From contig JAPOQK010000095.1 in assembly GCA_026710795.1 (NCBI GenBank), positions 92,083-156,082 of the forward strand: a DNA stretch of 64,000 bases, in the 5' to 3' direction. The notes under the pieces are model-generated. The model did not search any database and was not told where the DNA came from. It was given only the letters and a program-made list of their open reading frames with translations. The position numbers were made by a program, and so were the translations under genes. This stretch comes from Candidatus Poribacteria bacterium. Its GTDB lineage: Bacteria > Poribacteria > WGA-4E > WGA-3G. Shown piece after piece: positions 27,853 through 36,111 of the stretch; within the stretch, counting starts at the first letter, position 1, and the number at the start of each line of letters is the position of its first letter.

Positions 27853-27896
27853 CTGTTGATTATAGATATTCCACAATGGAGTTTAAAGATAATATT

Positions 27897-28907
27897 CTAT
27901 ACGTTGATTCGCTGCCGATCAAGAATCCGGCAGATAGAATCCCACACTTCATCAACTGTAATTTGTTTCATACAGATATTATTTTTACATTTTTCAGTAA
28001 ACTGTTTACATGGACTACACGGCACATCATGACGAATAACTGTGTTTAATTCACCAAGTGGTTTGAAACGGATATGATTACCTGGTCCAAAAAGCGCAAC
28101 TGTGGGTGTTTTGACTGCAGCAGCAATATGCATCGGACCAGTGTCATTTGTTAGAAAAAGATCACACTTTTCTATGCAAGCCGCTAACTGACGTATCTGA
28201 AGATTACCTGCAAACGGTATTGCTGGATGATGCATCAGATTCGCAACAGAACGAACAAGTTCCCCTTCTTTTGGTCCACCGAAAATGATAACTTGGGCAT
28301 CATACTTTTCTACAAGTTTATCTCCAATTGAGGCAAAACGATCAGGCATCCACTCCCGCAACTTCCATCCTGCACCTGGGAATAGTCCCACTTTTAATTG
28401 CATTTCCGATATTCCAGCTTCTTCAAATACATAACAAGCATCGGCACGTTCAGATTTGGATAGGAACATCTCTAACTCACGGTTTTCCGCTATGATCCCA
28501 GCAGCATGCAGTAGATCAAAATAGTTTTCCGTTGCGTGTTTGTTCACTTCCTTTGGCACACGAATAGTACAGAGTCTTCCTTTCCCAACACGCTCAGAGG
28601 CACCACTGAAATACATTAGAAGTTCTGTGCGAAACTTACGTTGAAAATCTAACGTAAGCGCAAATTTTCGCTGACGTAAGATACGGATAATACGTAACAT
28701 CTCTCCCGTATCCTTATCTCTTGCAGTCCGATTGAATTGAATAATCTCATTCAGGTGGGGGTTCTGTAGGAGAACATCAGCCGATTGCTTAGCAACTAAC
28801 ATCGCAATATAGGCGTGCGGAAAGTGAGCGCGGACGGCTCGGATTGCTGGTGTCGTTAACACAATATCGCCTAAAGAACTTAGACGAATAAGTAATATCT
28901 TATCCAT
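27897..28907 (-). CDS. Glycosyltransferase family 9 (heptosyltransferase-like)
   Basis: A 336-residue GT9 enzyme. The N-terminus LLIRLSSLGDIVLTTPAIRAV is the family's acceptor-domain signature. The donor-domain motifs are LFPGAGWKLREWMPDRFASI and LTNDTGPMHIAAAVKTPTVALFGP. A cysteine cluster, CSPCKQFTEKCKNNICMKQI, follows near the C-terminus, as in many heptosyltransferases. It probably adds a heptose or related sugar to lipopolysaccharide core, which implies a diderm envelope. It is a lone gene on the minus strand with no other LPS genes nearby. Confidence 0.9.
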   Translation of the reverse strand: MDKILLIRLSSLGDIVLTTPAIRAVRAHFPHAYIAMLVAKQSADVLLQNPHLNEIIQFNRTARDKDTGEMLRIIRILRQRKFALTLDFQRKFRTELLMYFSGASERVGKGRLCTIRVPKEVNKHATENYFDLLHAAGIIAENRELEMFLSKSERADACYVFEEAGISEMQLKVGLFPGAGWKLREWMPDRFASIGDKLVEKYDAQVIIFGGPKEGELVRSVANLMHHPAIPFAGNLQIRQLAACIEKCDLFLTNDTGPMHIAAAVKTPTVALFGPGNHIRFKPLGELNTVIRHDVPCSPCKQFTEKCKNNICMKQITVDEVWDSICRILDRQRINV

Positions 28908-28999
28908 AAATCTGTGAACTCCTTGTTAACGTGGTTGAATACCGCGAATTCCACAGTCTAAATAGAATAAAACTATTACACTAAATCATCACAAAATTA

Positions 29000-30178
29000 C
29001 TATTCATAGGAAAAACTAATAACCTGTTTCTCAATCCCCTTAATTGCATCTTCAACAAGTGCTGTGATATCTAAGCCTTTCTCTGCTTTGTCTAACTCTT
29101 CATGTGACGCATGGGTCGCAGGATGCTTAGGAACAAAAAGGGAACAACAGTCTTGATGCGGGAGCGTTGATACATCAAAAGTACCTATCTCTTCTGCCTT
29201 TTCAATTATTTCAACCTTATCAAAACCGATGAGTGGACGGAGGATCGGTATCTCAGCAATCGCTTCAATTGAACGAAGGTTTGGGAGCGTTTGCGATGCT
29301 ACTTGTGCAAGACTTTCTCCTGTCACGAGTGCTTCAGCATCTACAAGTGCAGCAACATGTTGAGCAATTCGTGTCATAAACCTACGATACAACAGGACTC
29401 TATACGGTGCTGGTGTTTTTGTTACAATGTTTTGTTGTAGGTCACCAAATGGAACCAGATAAATAACACTCCTATAGTTTGATTCCGACAAGATTCGGGC
29501 TAAGTCTATCACTTTTTCCAAAGAGGCTTTGTCGGTATATGGATAACTATAAAAGTGAATAAATACCGCTTTCGCACCGCGTTTTACCATTTGCCATGCT
29601 GCAACAGGGGAATCAATCCCACCAGAGAGCATCACCAATACTTTGCCACTAACACCAACAGGTAGTCCTCCTATTCCTTGAAGTTTATCAGTATAGATGT
29701 AGGTGTCGTTATGTGAAATATTTATCCAAAAACGCAGATCAGGATTGTGCATATCTGCTTGTGCACCGGTCTTTTGGATCAGGTACCCGCCAACCTCCCG
29801 ACTAATCTCAGGTGAAGTTAATGGAAATGTCTTATCTGACCGTTTTGTTTCTACTTTAAGTGTCTCAAAAGTTTGTCCTTTTGTCAACTCAAAAGCAGTC
29901 TTTTTTATCGCTGATATGTCCTTGTCGGCACGGACTACAAACTCATAATGTGCGATACCCATGACCTTCCGCAGACGATTCTCAATTTCAGCAATATTCG
30001 TTTCTGGTTTAAGATGCACAACGATTCTATCATGGAGTCTTTTTACCTCGGCATATTCTGTACCACGTAAGGACAGTCTAATGTTTCTGGCAAGTTTCTT
30101 TTCAAAAAATACTCTGTTTTTTCCCTTAAGTCCTACCTCACCGTAATGTATGACAAAGAATTTTTCTGCATTAGACAT
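29000..30178 (-). CDS. thiI: tRNA 4-thiouridine / thiazole sulfurtransferase ThiI
   Basis: The 392 residues have an N-terminal ferredoxin-like and THUMP region (FVIHYGEVGLKGKNR...) and a PP-loop ATPase domain with MLSGGIDSPVAAWQMVKRGA near residue 185. The enzyme adenylates U8 of tRNA for sulfur transfer. The C-terminal rhodanese domain of the E. coli protein is absent, as in Bacillus-type ThiI. A CC pair in DCCSLFVP may take part in sulfur chemistry. It is unlinked to the thiamine operon at 56-62 kb, and in rhodanese-lacking forms only the tRNA role is certain. rnhC lies 69 bases upstream. Confidence 0.94.
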   Translation of the reverse strand: MSNAEKFFVIHYGEVGLKGKNRVFFEKKLARNIRLSLRGTEYAEVKRLHDRIVVHLKPETNIAEIENRLRKVMGIAHYEFVVRADKDISAIKKTAFELTKGQTFETLKVETKRSDKTFPLTSPEISREVGGYLIQKTGAQADMHNPDLRFWINISHNDTYIYTDKLQGIGGLPVGVSGKVLVMLSGGIDSPVAAWQMVKRGAKAVFIHFYSYPYTDKASLEKVIDLARILSESNYRSVIYLVPFGDLQQNIVTKTPAPYRVLLYRRFMTRIAQHVAALVDAEALVTGESLAQVASQTLPNLRSIEAIAEIPILRPLIGFDKVEIIEKAEEIGTFDVSTLPHQDCCSLFVPKHPATHASHEELDKAEKGLDITALVEDAIKGIEKQVISFSYE

Positions 30179-30247
30179 TGCTTTTGCACCATTGACTTGT
30201 AGATACTATTCTGATTATCATTTAATCCCATTTTCTATACGATTGCA

Positions 30248-30901
30248 TTAACCGATGACTTGCTGTGTAGTTCGAAAATGAAGTTTTGCTACATTCCGCA
30301 ACGATTCTTCACCATTCAATTTGACAAATTCTCTTCCAGCATCTATCACCTGGGATGCTCCTCGTGGCAATTGAAACTCATACTTATTTGATAAGGATTC
30401 CATTCCAGCCAAGAATCTATCCCGTGCAATTATTGAGGCAGCAGCAACAGCAATATCTCTTTCTCCTTTAGTAACCAGTTTTATCTTAATATCCTGTTGT
30501 GGGATCAATGATGTTTTGTCATTATACGGAAACTTATCCACAAGAGCGTGCTTCACCTCAAAACGTTTAGAAAGTGTTTGAATGACACTGATATGCAGAT
30601 TAGCAAGTATCCTGGATGAATTCTCACCTCTAATAATGAGGTTGTCATACTCCTTATTATATTCATCTGGCATTTTTTCTTCAATCTGAATATGACCTTC
30701 GTAATTAATCCACATCCAATCAGCAAGTTTTCTGACAAGTGAATTTGAGATCTTCTTTCCGTCTGTGATACCAATTTCTAATAATTTACAACGACATTCA
30801 GGTTCAACATAAACACCAGCCACGACAAGAGGACCAAAATAGTCACCTTTTCCAGATTCATCTGTACCAATCCATCTTTTCCAATTGTGTATTTCATTCA
30901 T
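30248..30901 (-). CDS. rnhC: Ribonuclease HIII, catalytic domain only
   Basis: Cleaves the RNA strand of RNA-DNA hybrids. The motif GTDESGKGDYFGPLVVAGVY is characteristic of RNase HIII rather than HII (GVDEAGRGPLAGP). The other conserved acidic segment is ALVDKFP, and the ERDIAVAAASIIARDRFL and LPRGAS motifs follow. At 217 residues it lacks the N-terminal TBP-like substrate-binding domain of about 80 residues found in Bacillus enzymes. The open frame has no room for one because the upstream gene ends nine bases before the start. Confidence 0.88.
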   Translation of the reverse strand: MNEIHNWKRWIGTDESGKGDYFGPLVVAGVYVEPECRCKLLEIGITDGKKISNSLVRKLADWMWINYEGHIQIEEKMPDEYNKEYDNLIIRGENSSRILANLHISVIQTLSKRFEVKHALVDKFPYNDKTSLIPQQDIKIKLVTKGERDIAVAAASIIARDRFLAGMESLSNKYEFQLPRGASQVIDAGREFVKLNGEESLRNVAKLHFRTTQQVIG

Positions 30902-30910
30902 ATTTTGTGT

Positions 30911-31492
30911 CTACATCTTTCCAGAATTGTATAGCGCAGCATACTTTGTAACTTGTTGACCAACTGACTTGACTCGGTTAGTCAATTCCTGGTCATGCAA
31001 GTTGCCATTTTCATCAAATGCCTCGGACGCCTGCGCAATAGATGCATCAGTTGGAATGACAAAAGCACGTAATGTTGCACTCACCGTCCTCAGCATAGAG
31101 ATTGCATTACCTGCCCCCATCTTACCACCTGAAACGCCGATTAACCCGACTACTTTATTTTCAAATTCCTCAAACCACATCAGATCTAATGCGTTTTTTA
31201 GCACTCCACTGAAACTACCATGATACTCAGGTGTGCCGAGAAGTATTCCGTGTGCATGTTTTACTTTTTTCTTCAGTTTGAATACATCCGGAGGATATTC
31301 AGATTCATCAACAACTTCGCCATGGAAAATGAGTCTGTATTCTCTCAGATCAATTAATTCTACTTCTGCCCCTACCTCTTCTGCACCAGAGAGTGCAATC
31401 CGTAGTGCCGCATGAGTGGTGCTACCTTGACGTAAGCTGCCACATAGACCTACTACGCGTATCTGATTTTTCACGACCATTTCAGTGTCCAT
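30911..31492 (-). CDS. NADPH-dependent FMN reductase-family flavoprotein
   Basis: A 193-residue flavodoxin-like protein. The phosphate-binding loop GLCGSLRQGSTTHAAL starts the fold. GTPEYHGSFSGVLKNALDLM and GVSGGKMGAGNAISMLR match the NADPH-dependent FMN reductase family (SsuE/azoreductase-like). It is cytoplasmic; the substrate (FMN, quinone, azo compound or chromate) cannot be told from sequence. It sits nine bases upstream of rnhC and is probably co-transcribed with rnhC and thiI. Confidence 0.9.
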   Translation of the reverse strand: MDTEMVVKNQIRVVGLCGSLRQGSTTHAALRIALSGAEEVGAEVELIDLREYRLIFHGEVVDESEYPPDVFKLKKKVKHAHGILLGTPEYHGSFSGVLKNALDLMWFEEFENKVVGLIGVSGGKMGAGNAISMLRTVSATLRAFVIPTDASIAQASEAFDENGNLHDQELTNRVKSVGQQVTKYAALYNSGKM

Positions 31493-31550
31493 GATTGAGT
31501 ATCAATTATATTCTTAACTTCTTCTACCTATTTATACCTGATGATATTGT

Positions 31551-32888
31551 CTATTCTCTTGTGCCATTTTTCTTTTCTTTTATTGCAAATTGTATTTTTG
31601 TCCGCATGTTGACATAAGCAGGAACGTCCGCTGAAATTGAAAGCGCACGGTTAATTGCATCCAATGCTTCACCGAACTGAGCGTTATGATAATAAGTATA
31701 TGCAAGTGTATCATAATGTTTTGGCGTTGGTGACAATTCTACTGCTTTTTTTGCATACTTAATTGCCAAAGTAGTGTTCGTTCCAAGACCTGCATAAAGT
31801 CGGGCTAAATTGTTATAAGCTTCAGCAGATGTTTCATCAACAGTAATTGCCTGCTTGAATGCAGAAATAGCAGAATCAAACTGTTTTAAATTAATTTCAA
31901 TCACACCTAACTTTAACCATGCATGTACATTATCTGGATCTATTTCTGTAACTTTTTGATATACAGATTTTGCTTTCTGTAAATCTCGACCATTAATATA
32001 TATCAGACCAAGACGGTGGTATACCGGTGTAAAAGTCGGATGTATTTTGGTAGCAATCTCATATACACGTTGTGCATCTGCGAAGTTGTCATGTCTTTCG
32101 TGAAGTTCTCCTAACTTAACATATAATATTGGCAATCTTGGATTCTTGTAAATCGTCTCGCGAAACCGATGCACATTATCCGAATAGCTCTTCATCCGTT
32201 CAAACTGTACCATCGCTGCTCTTGAATCTTCATATTTCTTCAGTTTCCTATATACCAGTGCAATACGATAATGTAACATAGGGTCATACGGGTTGTGGCT
32301 AATTGCTTTACGGAAATACTCCGTAGCCGAAATGTAATCGCGCTGCATTTCGGCTAATCTTCCGAGTCCATAATAAGATTCAATAAAATTCGGGTTTAGG
32401 TCGATGCTCTTACGGTATTCATATATCGCCTTTTCATATTTGCGTTGAAGTAGAAATAACTCGCCAAGGTGTATATGCGCTTCAGGGGTATCTGGATTAA
32501 GAGTTAACGATTCCCTAAGGTGGGTTTCAGCATGTTTTAACTTTCCTTGTGCCTTAAAGACTATACCTAAATGTAGGTGGGCACTGCAATGTATTTGTGG
32601 TGAAGCTTTAAAGGTAAGGGCATTCTTGTACGCTTCAACCGCATCACTCAACCTGTTTTGCTCCTGCATTACCATACCGATATAACAGTAAATCACACTA
32701 CTTGGAGCTTGTTTTCTCACTGCATCAAAAGCAGACAATGCCTTATCATATTGTTCCAATTGAAAATAGTGTTGTCCTAATGTAAATGTATCCCTAACAA
32801 CTGTATCGGTTTCACTCCACACACAAATCGTTACATGCTGAAAAAATAGGATTAAAAAAAAGGACAAAATTGTGCGATACGGTATCAT
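31551..32888 (-). CDS. Secreted or periplasmic TPR-repeat protein
   Basis: A 445-residue protein with an N-terminal hydrophobic signal segment (TILSFFLILFFQHVTICVWS) followed by roughly ten tetratricopeptide repeats that fill the rest of the chain. Typical repeat cores are TPEAHIHLGELFLLQRKYEKA and DNVHAWLKLGVIEINLKQFDSA. TPR arrays serve as protein-protein scaffolds; no catalytic domain is present and the partner is unknown. It lies upstream of the FMN reductase-rnhC-thiI group on the same strand. Confidence 0.88.
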   Translation of the reverse strand: MIPYRTILSFFLILFFQHVTICVWSETDTVVRDTFTLGQHYFQLEQYDKALSAFDAVRKQAPSSVIYCYIGMVMQEQNRLSDAVEAYKNALTFKASPQIHCSAHLHLGIVFKAQGKLKHAETHLRESLTLNPDTPEAHIHLGELFLLQRKYEKAIYEYRKSIDLNPNFIESYYGLGRLAEMQRDYISATEYFRKAISHNPYDPMLHYRIALVYRKLKKYEDSRAAMVQFERMKSYSDNVHRFRETIYKNPRLPILYVKLGELHERHDNFADAQRVYEIATKIHPTFTPVYHRLGLIYINGRDLQKAKSVYQKVTEIDPDNVHAWLKLGVIEINLKQFDSAISAFKQAITVDETSAEAYNNLARLYAGLGTNTTLAIKYAKKAVELSPTPKHYDTLAYTYYHNAQFGEALDAINRALSISADVPAYVNMRTKIQFAIKEKKNGTRE

Positions 32889-32917
32889 GCTTAGAAACTC
32901 GAAGGATGGGTAGGAAT

Positions 32918-32957
32918 GTTTTGAGGGGAAAATACGATGCTACTTTCCCCTCAAAAC
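32918..32957. terminator. Perfect 14-bp hairpin, likely transcription terminator
   Basis: GTTTTGAGGGGAAA (32918-32931) and its exact complement (32944-32957) flank a 12-base loop. The plus-strand copy is followed by TTTT. It lies between the LamG gene (ending at 33171, minus strand) and the TPR gene, so it may end LamG transcription, although the U-run is on the other strand. Confidence 0.5.
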
Positions 32958-33005
32958 TTTTACCTATTAATGTCAAATACTAAACTTTTGGACTACAATT
33001 AAATG

Positions 33006-33174
33006 CTAATGTTAACTCAAGTTGCTACCTATGTAGCACAATCTGTTAGATTGTGTCCGAATAGACGCAAACTAACAGTTTGCGCTACAATATTTCGAGA
33101 ATAATACCCTTTTTTGATTAAAACAGTATCCGCATGTCTAAAAATTTGTAGGTAGCAACTTGGGTTAATGTTAG
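33006..33174. repeat. Nested inverted-repeat element
   Basis: The outer arms of 26 bases (33006-33031 and 33149-33174) match at 23 positions in inverted orientation. Inside lies a compact cruciform (33032-33089): a TGTAGC/GCTACA stem enclosing two perfect 8-bp hairpins, CACAATCT-gtt-AGATTGTG and CGCAAACT-aac-AGTTTGCG. No open frame is present. The right arm runs over the stop codon of the LamG gene. It resembles a small non-autonomous mobile or REP-type element. Confidence 0.7.
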
Positions 33175-33953
33175 TCACGTTGGGTTTTAAGAATACCCCA
33201 TGTTGTTGTTAACTTATTTTGTGGTTCAACAGAAGTTAATAGTCCTTCCATAATATCTGACACCTCGTTACCAGAGAGTGCTCGGTTGAAGAGAAAAAAG
33301 TCGTCTATGTAAAATGTAGCAGACCTATAGGTCGTACTTCCTATATATAATTTTTCCTCACCTTGTGCATGTGCAGCAGGGACATCATATTCACCAACTT
33401 GTATAGCATCTATATAAAAATGAAATTTACCCCCTGCCTTAACACCAGCTATATGATGCCATTTACCGGTTTCGAACTGTTGGTCCTCGCCACCGGGACC
33501 GGCACATTGAGAACCTTGGTTTCCTGGATTAAATCGATAATGGATATTCAAGGAATTTGGACAGGTCCACACACCCGGCGAACGATCAGAACCAGGGGCT
33601 TTTTTCGCGAAAATTTGACTCCATGCACCATTATGACCTTGTATGAAGTGGAGCCAAAACACAAAACTATTGTCCTGATATTCTTCTAATTCCGGAAAAG
33701 ATTCAACTTGCAAACTGGCATTTTGATCTAACATTTCCAAAGATCCATTACCAACCTTCTTTTCATCGGTATTGATACTTGCGTTTGTTAGCGTACCGTC
33801 ATGACCTTCACCAGTACCATCAATGACAGAACCACCGGTCTCATAGTCAAAACCAAAGTATAGGATTAAGCCATCGTCTAATGCAGCATGTGCAGAGAGA
33901 GTGCCTCCAACACAAAACAGAAAAGCAATTAATATATTCAGAATATAACGCAC
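33171..33953 (-). CDS. Secreted LamG-domain (concanavalin-like) protein
   Basis: A protein of about 260 residues with a signal peptide ending SAHA, then one LamG/concanavalin-like jelly roll beginning DDGLILYFGFD. Landmarks are AKKAPGSDRSPGVWTC, GKWHHIAGVKAGGKFHFYIDA and KLYIGSTTYRSATFYIDDFFLFNRAL. The C-terminus carries KLTTTWGILKTQR, shared with the paralogue at 35235. The start is placed at GTG 33953 because a consensus AGGAGG sits nine bases upstream. The ATG at 33971 overlaps that site and so cannot use it. Such domains often bind glycans or other surface ligands; the ligand is unknown. Confidence 0.88.
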   Translation of the reverse strand: MRYILNILIAFLFCVGGTLSAHAALDDGLILYFGFDYETGGSVIDGTGEGHDGTLTNASINTDEKKVGNGSLEMLDQNASLQVESFPELEEYQDNSFVFWLHFIQGHNGAWSQIFAKKAPGSDRSPGVWTCPNSLNIHYRFNPGNQGSQCAGPGGEDQQFETGKWHHIAGVKAGGKFHFYIDAIQVGEYDVPAAHAQGEEKLYIGSTTYRSATFYIDDFFLFNRALSGNEVSDIMEGLLTSVEPQNKLTTTWGILKTQRD

Positions 33954-34278
33954 AATATATTTCCTCCTCATGGATACAGTTAAGTATTGTTTCACTTGGT
34001 GTGAAAATACCGTGAATACCACCAAATTTTATTCTAAATTATGTTCTGTTTGCACAAAATTCATCTGTTTAGGATAGATAGAGATACTATTCTATTTTTT
34101 AAAATACTACACAAAATATGTTTTTCTGTCAAGAAAAAACAGCAATACTCAGAGCCATTCAGCACGAAAATTTAGTTTTAGGAATTCTTTGTTATTGAAG
34201 TTTACTTAATGTTAATACTTTGAATTGGAATGGATAGATGTTTAATGGATTCACCCTTTATTGTCTGAACCAGTCTTT

Positions 34279-34311
34279 GTAGGTCGGAGTGAGCACAGCG
34301 AAGTCCGACAT
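34279..34311 (+). repeat. REP-like palindrome copy
   Basis: A copy of the GTAGGTCGGAG family with the stem GTCGG/CCGAC; the inner sequence is AGTGAGCACAGCGAAGT. It is related to copies at 21850, 21912, 63604 and 63843. Confidence 0.7.
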
Positions 34312-34383
34312 CTTATACCAATTCTAATATTTATTGTCCCATTACTGGATTCAACCATTGTTATTGATTGGAAATCTTTCTTC

Positions 34384-34427
34384 TGTAGGAGCGACCTCCC
34401 GGTCGCGACCAGGAGGTCGCTCCTACA
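34384..34427. repeat. Perfect long palindrome with palindromic loop
   Basis: TGTAGGAGCGACCTCC (34384-34399) and GGAGGTCGCTCCTACA (34412-34427) are exact complements over 16 bases. The 12-base loop itself contains the palindrome GGTCGCGACC. It is far more GC-rich than its surroundings. A degraded relative (GTAGGCGAACTCTCCTGGTCGCGA) follows at about 34479. Confidence 0.85.
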
Positions 34428-34535
34428 AGTAGTCCTCAGCAAATGACACTTTATTTATTAGAAATGGTATTACATTCTGTAGGCGAACTCTCCTGGTCGC
34501 GATTTCTTATCCTGCAAATCCTATAATCCCGGGGA

Positions 34536-34553
34536 ATGCCAAAAGGCATTCAT
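34536..34553. repeat. Short GAATGCC/GGCATTC hairpin
   Basis: A perfect 7-bp stem with loop AAAA, set between CTGCAAATCC and a near-complementary GATTTGTAAAG, so a larger imperfect fold is possible. Confidence 0.5.
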
Positions 34554-34890
34554 ACCGTTGATTTGTAAAGCCTAGTTCAGACAAATACAATTTAATATAC
34601 CTATAAAATACCAATATATATCCAATAAAACATTTTACTTTTTAATTTGACACACACAAAAAGATACTATATAATTAACAAATGTTTATAGGATAGGATT
34701 ATATCGGTGACACGAGTTGAGATACGTATGAAGAAGGTATAAACACAAATTCACCTATTGTATAATGTTTGGTTTTTGTGTCTAACGGACTGTATATGTG
34801 TTTTCTAAGTTTCATGTCTTACAAATTGTGAAGGTAGGTCAAGAAAAGAAAAAGAGCAAAAAGTAGCCCGAAAAAAAAAAGCGAAATTCG

Positions 34891-34949
34891 CGTCACATTC
34901 CTTATCCTGACTGAATTCTTTAAGTCACAGGTGACGTGCAAAACGTCAC
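34891..34949. promoter_or_regulatory. Cluster of GTCAC/GTGACG arms
   Basis: CGTCAC (34891-34896), GTCAC-AG-GTGAC (34924-34935) and GTGACG-tgcaaaa-CGTCAC (34931-34949) share one GTGACG arm, so only one hairpin can form at a time. A GCGAAATTCGC palindrome (34881-34891) abuts it. It lies about 155 bases upstream of the LamG promoter at 35105, a plausible distance for upstream regulator sites. The function is unknown. Confidence 0.35.
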
Positions 34950-35104
34950 AATTTTTAGCACATACAGATGAACAATGTAACGCTAAATTAACAGATATAG
35001 GTTTCGCTTCTCTCTACCTGACCTACAAGAGATTATATTGAATTGTGAAAAACAAATCCGAAAAAACCGAAGACTAATTAACCCTGACCATCTCACTATT
35101 TCTC

Positions 35105-35133
35105 TTGACATAATTAATGGCATATTCTAAAAT
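35105..35133 (+). promoter_or_regulatory. Sigma-70-type promoter of the second LamG gene
   Basis: A perfect -35 box TTGACA (35105-35110), a 17-base spacer and a -10 box TAAAAT (35128-35133). The expected start site near 35140 leaves about 95 bases of leader before the ATG at 35235. Confidence 0.6.
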
Positions 35134-35234
35134 ATGTTAAATTTGCTTTATGCCAATTAGATTCAAAGAAGGTTATAAATAGGTTAATGTGTACATATCA
35201 AATTAAAAATACATCTAAATGGAGGGACAGATCA

Positions 35235-36023
35235 ATGAAATATATGCGATATTTGTCAATTGCACTCCTACTATTTGTAGGAATTCTATCAACCCATGCG
35301 GAAGTAAAAGACGACGGTTTGATTCTCTACTTCAGTTTTGATAATACGAATGGCAATAAAATAGAAGATGAAACTGGCGGAGGAAATGACGCAACGATTA
35401 TTGCTGATGCGGAAATTAGCGATGATGAGGTGGTATTTGGAAATGGGGCTTTACATTGTGACACAAACGCTTCAAGTGTTACTGTAGAATCCTTCAAAGA
35501 ATTAGAGGAATATAAGGACAATACCTTTCTCTTTTGGCTCTACTTCACAAAAGCAAATTCAGGTGGGTGGGATCAAATCATAGCTAAAAAGGCTCCTGGG
35601 TCTGACCGATCTCCTGGAATCTGGACATGCAACAGAGTCCCCTTGTACATCCATTATCGGTACCAACCCGGAAACCAAGGTCCAGAATGTGCTGGTCCCA
35701 CTGGTGAGAACAGCATATATGAAATTGGAAAATGGTATCATATTGCTGCATCCAAAAAAGGTGGACAACTTACATTTTTTGTTGATGGTAAACAAACCCA
35801 ACAAAACAATGTTCCTGCAGATCACGCGCAAGGTGTCGAAAAACTTTACATTGGTAGAACCAATTACAATTCTGCTAAATTTTATCTGGATGAACTCTAT
35901 ATTTATAACCGATCACTTGATAATAATGAGGTAAACTCCGTTATGAATGGTGATCTTCTACCTGTTGAGGCACAAGATAAGCTCTCCACTACGTGGGGAC
36001 ATTTAAAAACACAACGCAATTAG
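35235..36023 (+). CDS. Secreted LamG-domain protein, paralogue
   Basis: A 262-residue protein with a signal peptide (MRYLSIALLLFVGILSTHA) and a LamG-like domain starting DDGLILYFSFD. It is a clear paralogue of the product at 33171-33953, sharing AKKAPGSDRSPG, YIHYR, PGNQG, CAGP, GKW-HIA, EKLYIG, the YIYNRSLDNNEV region and the C-terminal motif KLSTTWGHLKTQR. The start is ATG 35235 behind GGAGGG (35221-35226). A promoter lies upstream and a hairpin terminator downstream, so the gene is probably a single-gene transcript. The paralogue is divergent from it across a repeat-rich gap. Confidence 0.88.
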   Translation: MKYMRYLSIALLLFVGILSTHAEVKDDGLILYFSFDNTNGNKIEDETGGGNDATIIADAEISDDEVVFGNGALHCDTNASSVTVESFKELEEYKDNTFLFWLYFTKANSGGWDQIIAKKAPGSDRSPGIWTCNRVPLYIHYRYQPGNQGPECAGPTGENSIYEIGKWYHIAASKKGGQLTFFVDGKQTQQNNVPADHAQGVEKLYIGRTNYNSAKFYLDELYIYNRSLDNNEVNSVMNGDLLPVEAQDKLSTTWGHLKTQRN

Positions 36024-36043
36024 TATTATAACTCCCAAAAATA

Positions 36044-36067
36044 GGGATGGCTTCTTTATGCCATCCC
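36044..36067 (+). terminator. Hairpin terminator after the LamG paralogue
   Basis: GGGATGGC (36044-36051) pairs perfectly with GCCATCCC (36060-36067) around an 8-base loop, followed by TTATT. It lies 21 bases after the stop codon. The U-tract is weak but the position is right for a terminator. Confidence 0.6.
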
Positions 36068-36111
36068 TTATTCATTATGATACAGTTGGATAAACCAGGA
36101 TTGAGGACTTA

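Larger units (their letters stand above)
34026..35104. other. Repeat-rich intergenic region between two LamG genes
   Basis: No gene is seen in about 1.1 kb. It contains a GTAGGTCGGAG-type palindrome (34279-34311), a perfect 16-bp-arm palindrome (34384-34427), a small GAATGCC/GGCATTC hairpin (34536-34553) and a cluster of GTCAC/GTGAC arms (34891-34949). Short open frames across the palindromes are considered artefacts of the repeats. The region must also hold the promoter of the minus-strand LamG gene, which I could not place. Confidence 0.7.

Noticed and set aside
34251..34446. Overlapping short frames on both strands in the LamG spacer
   Set aside because: They owe their length to the perfect palindrome at 34384-34427 and its neighbour repeat; neither has a ribosome binding site.
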